Origin: Pseudomonadota bacterium
GTDB taxonomy: Bacteria; Pseudomonadota; Alphaproteobacteria; Sphingomonadales; Sphingomonadaceae
Direction: 5' to 3'
Assembly: GCA_023386135.1 (NCBI GenBank)
Contig: JAEWKG010000201.1
Location: forward strand, 1 to 14,527
Length of the DNA stretch: 14,527 bases
Positions 14,371 to 14,527 of this stretch are shown piece after piece (within the stretch, counting starts at the first letter, position 1; the number at the start of each line of letters is the position of its first letter). The position numbers and the translations under genes were made by a program. The notes beneath the pieces were generated by a model. The model made no database searches, was not told the DNA's origin, and saw only the letters and a program-made list of their open reading frames with translations.

Positions 14371-14399
14371 TTGCACTGCCACAAAGTTGCCATTATTTC
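14371..14399 (+). promoter_or_regulatory. candidate sigma-70-like promoter of the terminal lipoprotein gene
   Basis: The -35 TTGCAC (14371-14376) and the -10 TATTTC (14394-14399) are separated by 17 bases. The local sequence is AT-richer than the rest of the region, and the element lies 49 bases before the ATG at 14449. The -10 matches the consensus only moderately. Confidence 0.4.
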
Positions 14400-14448
14400 G
14401 GGCGGGCACGGCGACACCGCCGGGCTTTGTTCAAAGGAACATCGTATT

Positions 14449-14527
14449 ATGCGTAAGATCATTCTCGCCGCCGCTGCCGGCGCCGCCGCCCTGACCCTCT
14501 CGGCTTGCTCGGAGAAGACCCAGGACG
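14449..14527 (+). CDS. small Ala-rich lipoprotein, N-terminal part (runs off window)
   Basis: The first 26 codons are visible, beginning MRKIILAAAAGAAALTLSAC, a classic lipoprotein signal with lipobox LSAC and the lipidated Cys at residue 20, followed by SEKTQD. AAAGGA (14433-14438) lies ten bases upstream of the ATG and is a usable ribosome-binding site. It sits in a small tgttc/gaaca stem (14428-14441). The rest of the protein is beyond the right edge. The mature family is unknown; I make no functional claim beyond membrane anchoring. Confidence 0.8.
   Translation, partial: MRKIILAAAAGAAALTLSACSEKTQD

Noticed and set aside
1..14527. CRISPR arrays, tRNA or rRNA genes, insertion sequences, prophage genes
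   Set aside because: I looked for regularly spaced repeats, cloverleaf-like segments, transposase or integrase motifs and phage proteins and saw none. The AT-rich patch at 802-1457 has no transposase remnant that I can recognise.

Overview
The window is high-GC, gene-dense bacterial chromosome that reads like an alphaproteobacterium, most likely a member of Sphingomonadales (the Erythrobacter/Sphingomonas side). This placement is inference. It rests on codon usage, on short secreted proteins of the kind sphingomonads carry, on an HWE-type histidine kinase with a CHASE3 sensor, and on a ProXp-ala-like editing protein. There is no rRNA, tRNA, CRISPR array or recognisable transposase in the window.

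Layout. Positions 1-801 (+): the C-terminal end of a RelE/ParE-type toxin overlaps the start of trmB (tRNA m7G46 methyltransferase) by ATGA. Positions 802-1457: a clearly AT-richer patch with short inverted repeats and one small membrane-protein gene (-). Positions 1458-2783 (-): two tandem, roughly 55% identical VOC-fold proteins followed by a ProXp-ala/YbaK-type tRNA-editing deacylase. Position 2863 onward (+): a DUF1963 (YwqG-like) domain carried by a lipoprotein, divergent from the VOC genes across a region with a perfect 7-bp inverted repeat. Positions 3798-5228 (-): an aldehyde dehydrogenase resembling succinate-semialdehyde dehydrogenase.

Positions 5322-7527 (+): two small secreted proteins of unknown function, a glutathione S-transferase-like protein, then msrB (methionine-R-sulfoxide reductase). 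The msrB ribosome-binding site lies in the loop of a perfect 9-bp hairpin whose stem includes the first two bases of the start codon. Positions 7592-9817 (+): a class A penicillin-binding protein (PBP1A type) with a proline-rich tail. It converges on a CHASE3/HWE sensor kinase (-), and the two stop codons overlap in a CTAG. Upstream of the kinase on the same strand are full-length polA and an unlisted 48-codon single-span membrane protein. The window ends in the first 26 codons of an Ala-rich lipoprotein (+), behind a plausible promoter abutted by a perfect hairpin.

Most of the window is ordinary housekeeping and accessory chromosome: tRNA modification and editing, oxidative repair (MsrB, GST), cell-wall synthesis, DNA repair synthesis and signalling. 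I see no multi-gene system that is clearly new. The most notable signals are the structured msrB leader, the toxin/trmB overlap, the AT-rich insert behind trmB, and a kinase without a visible partner directly behind polA.
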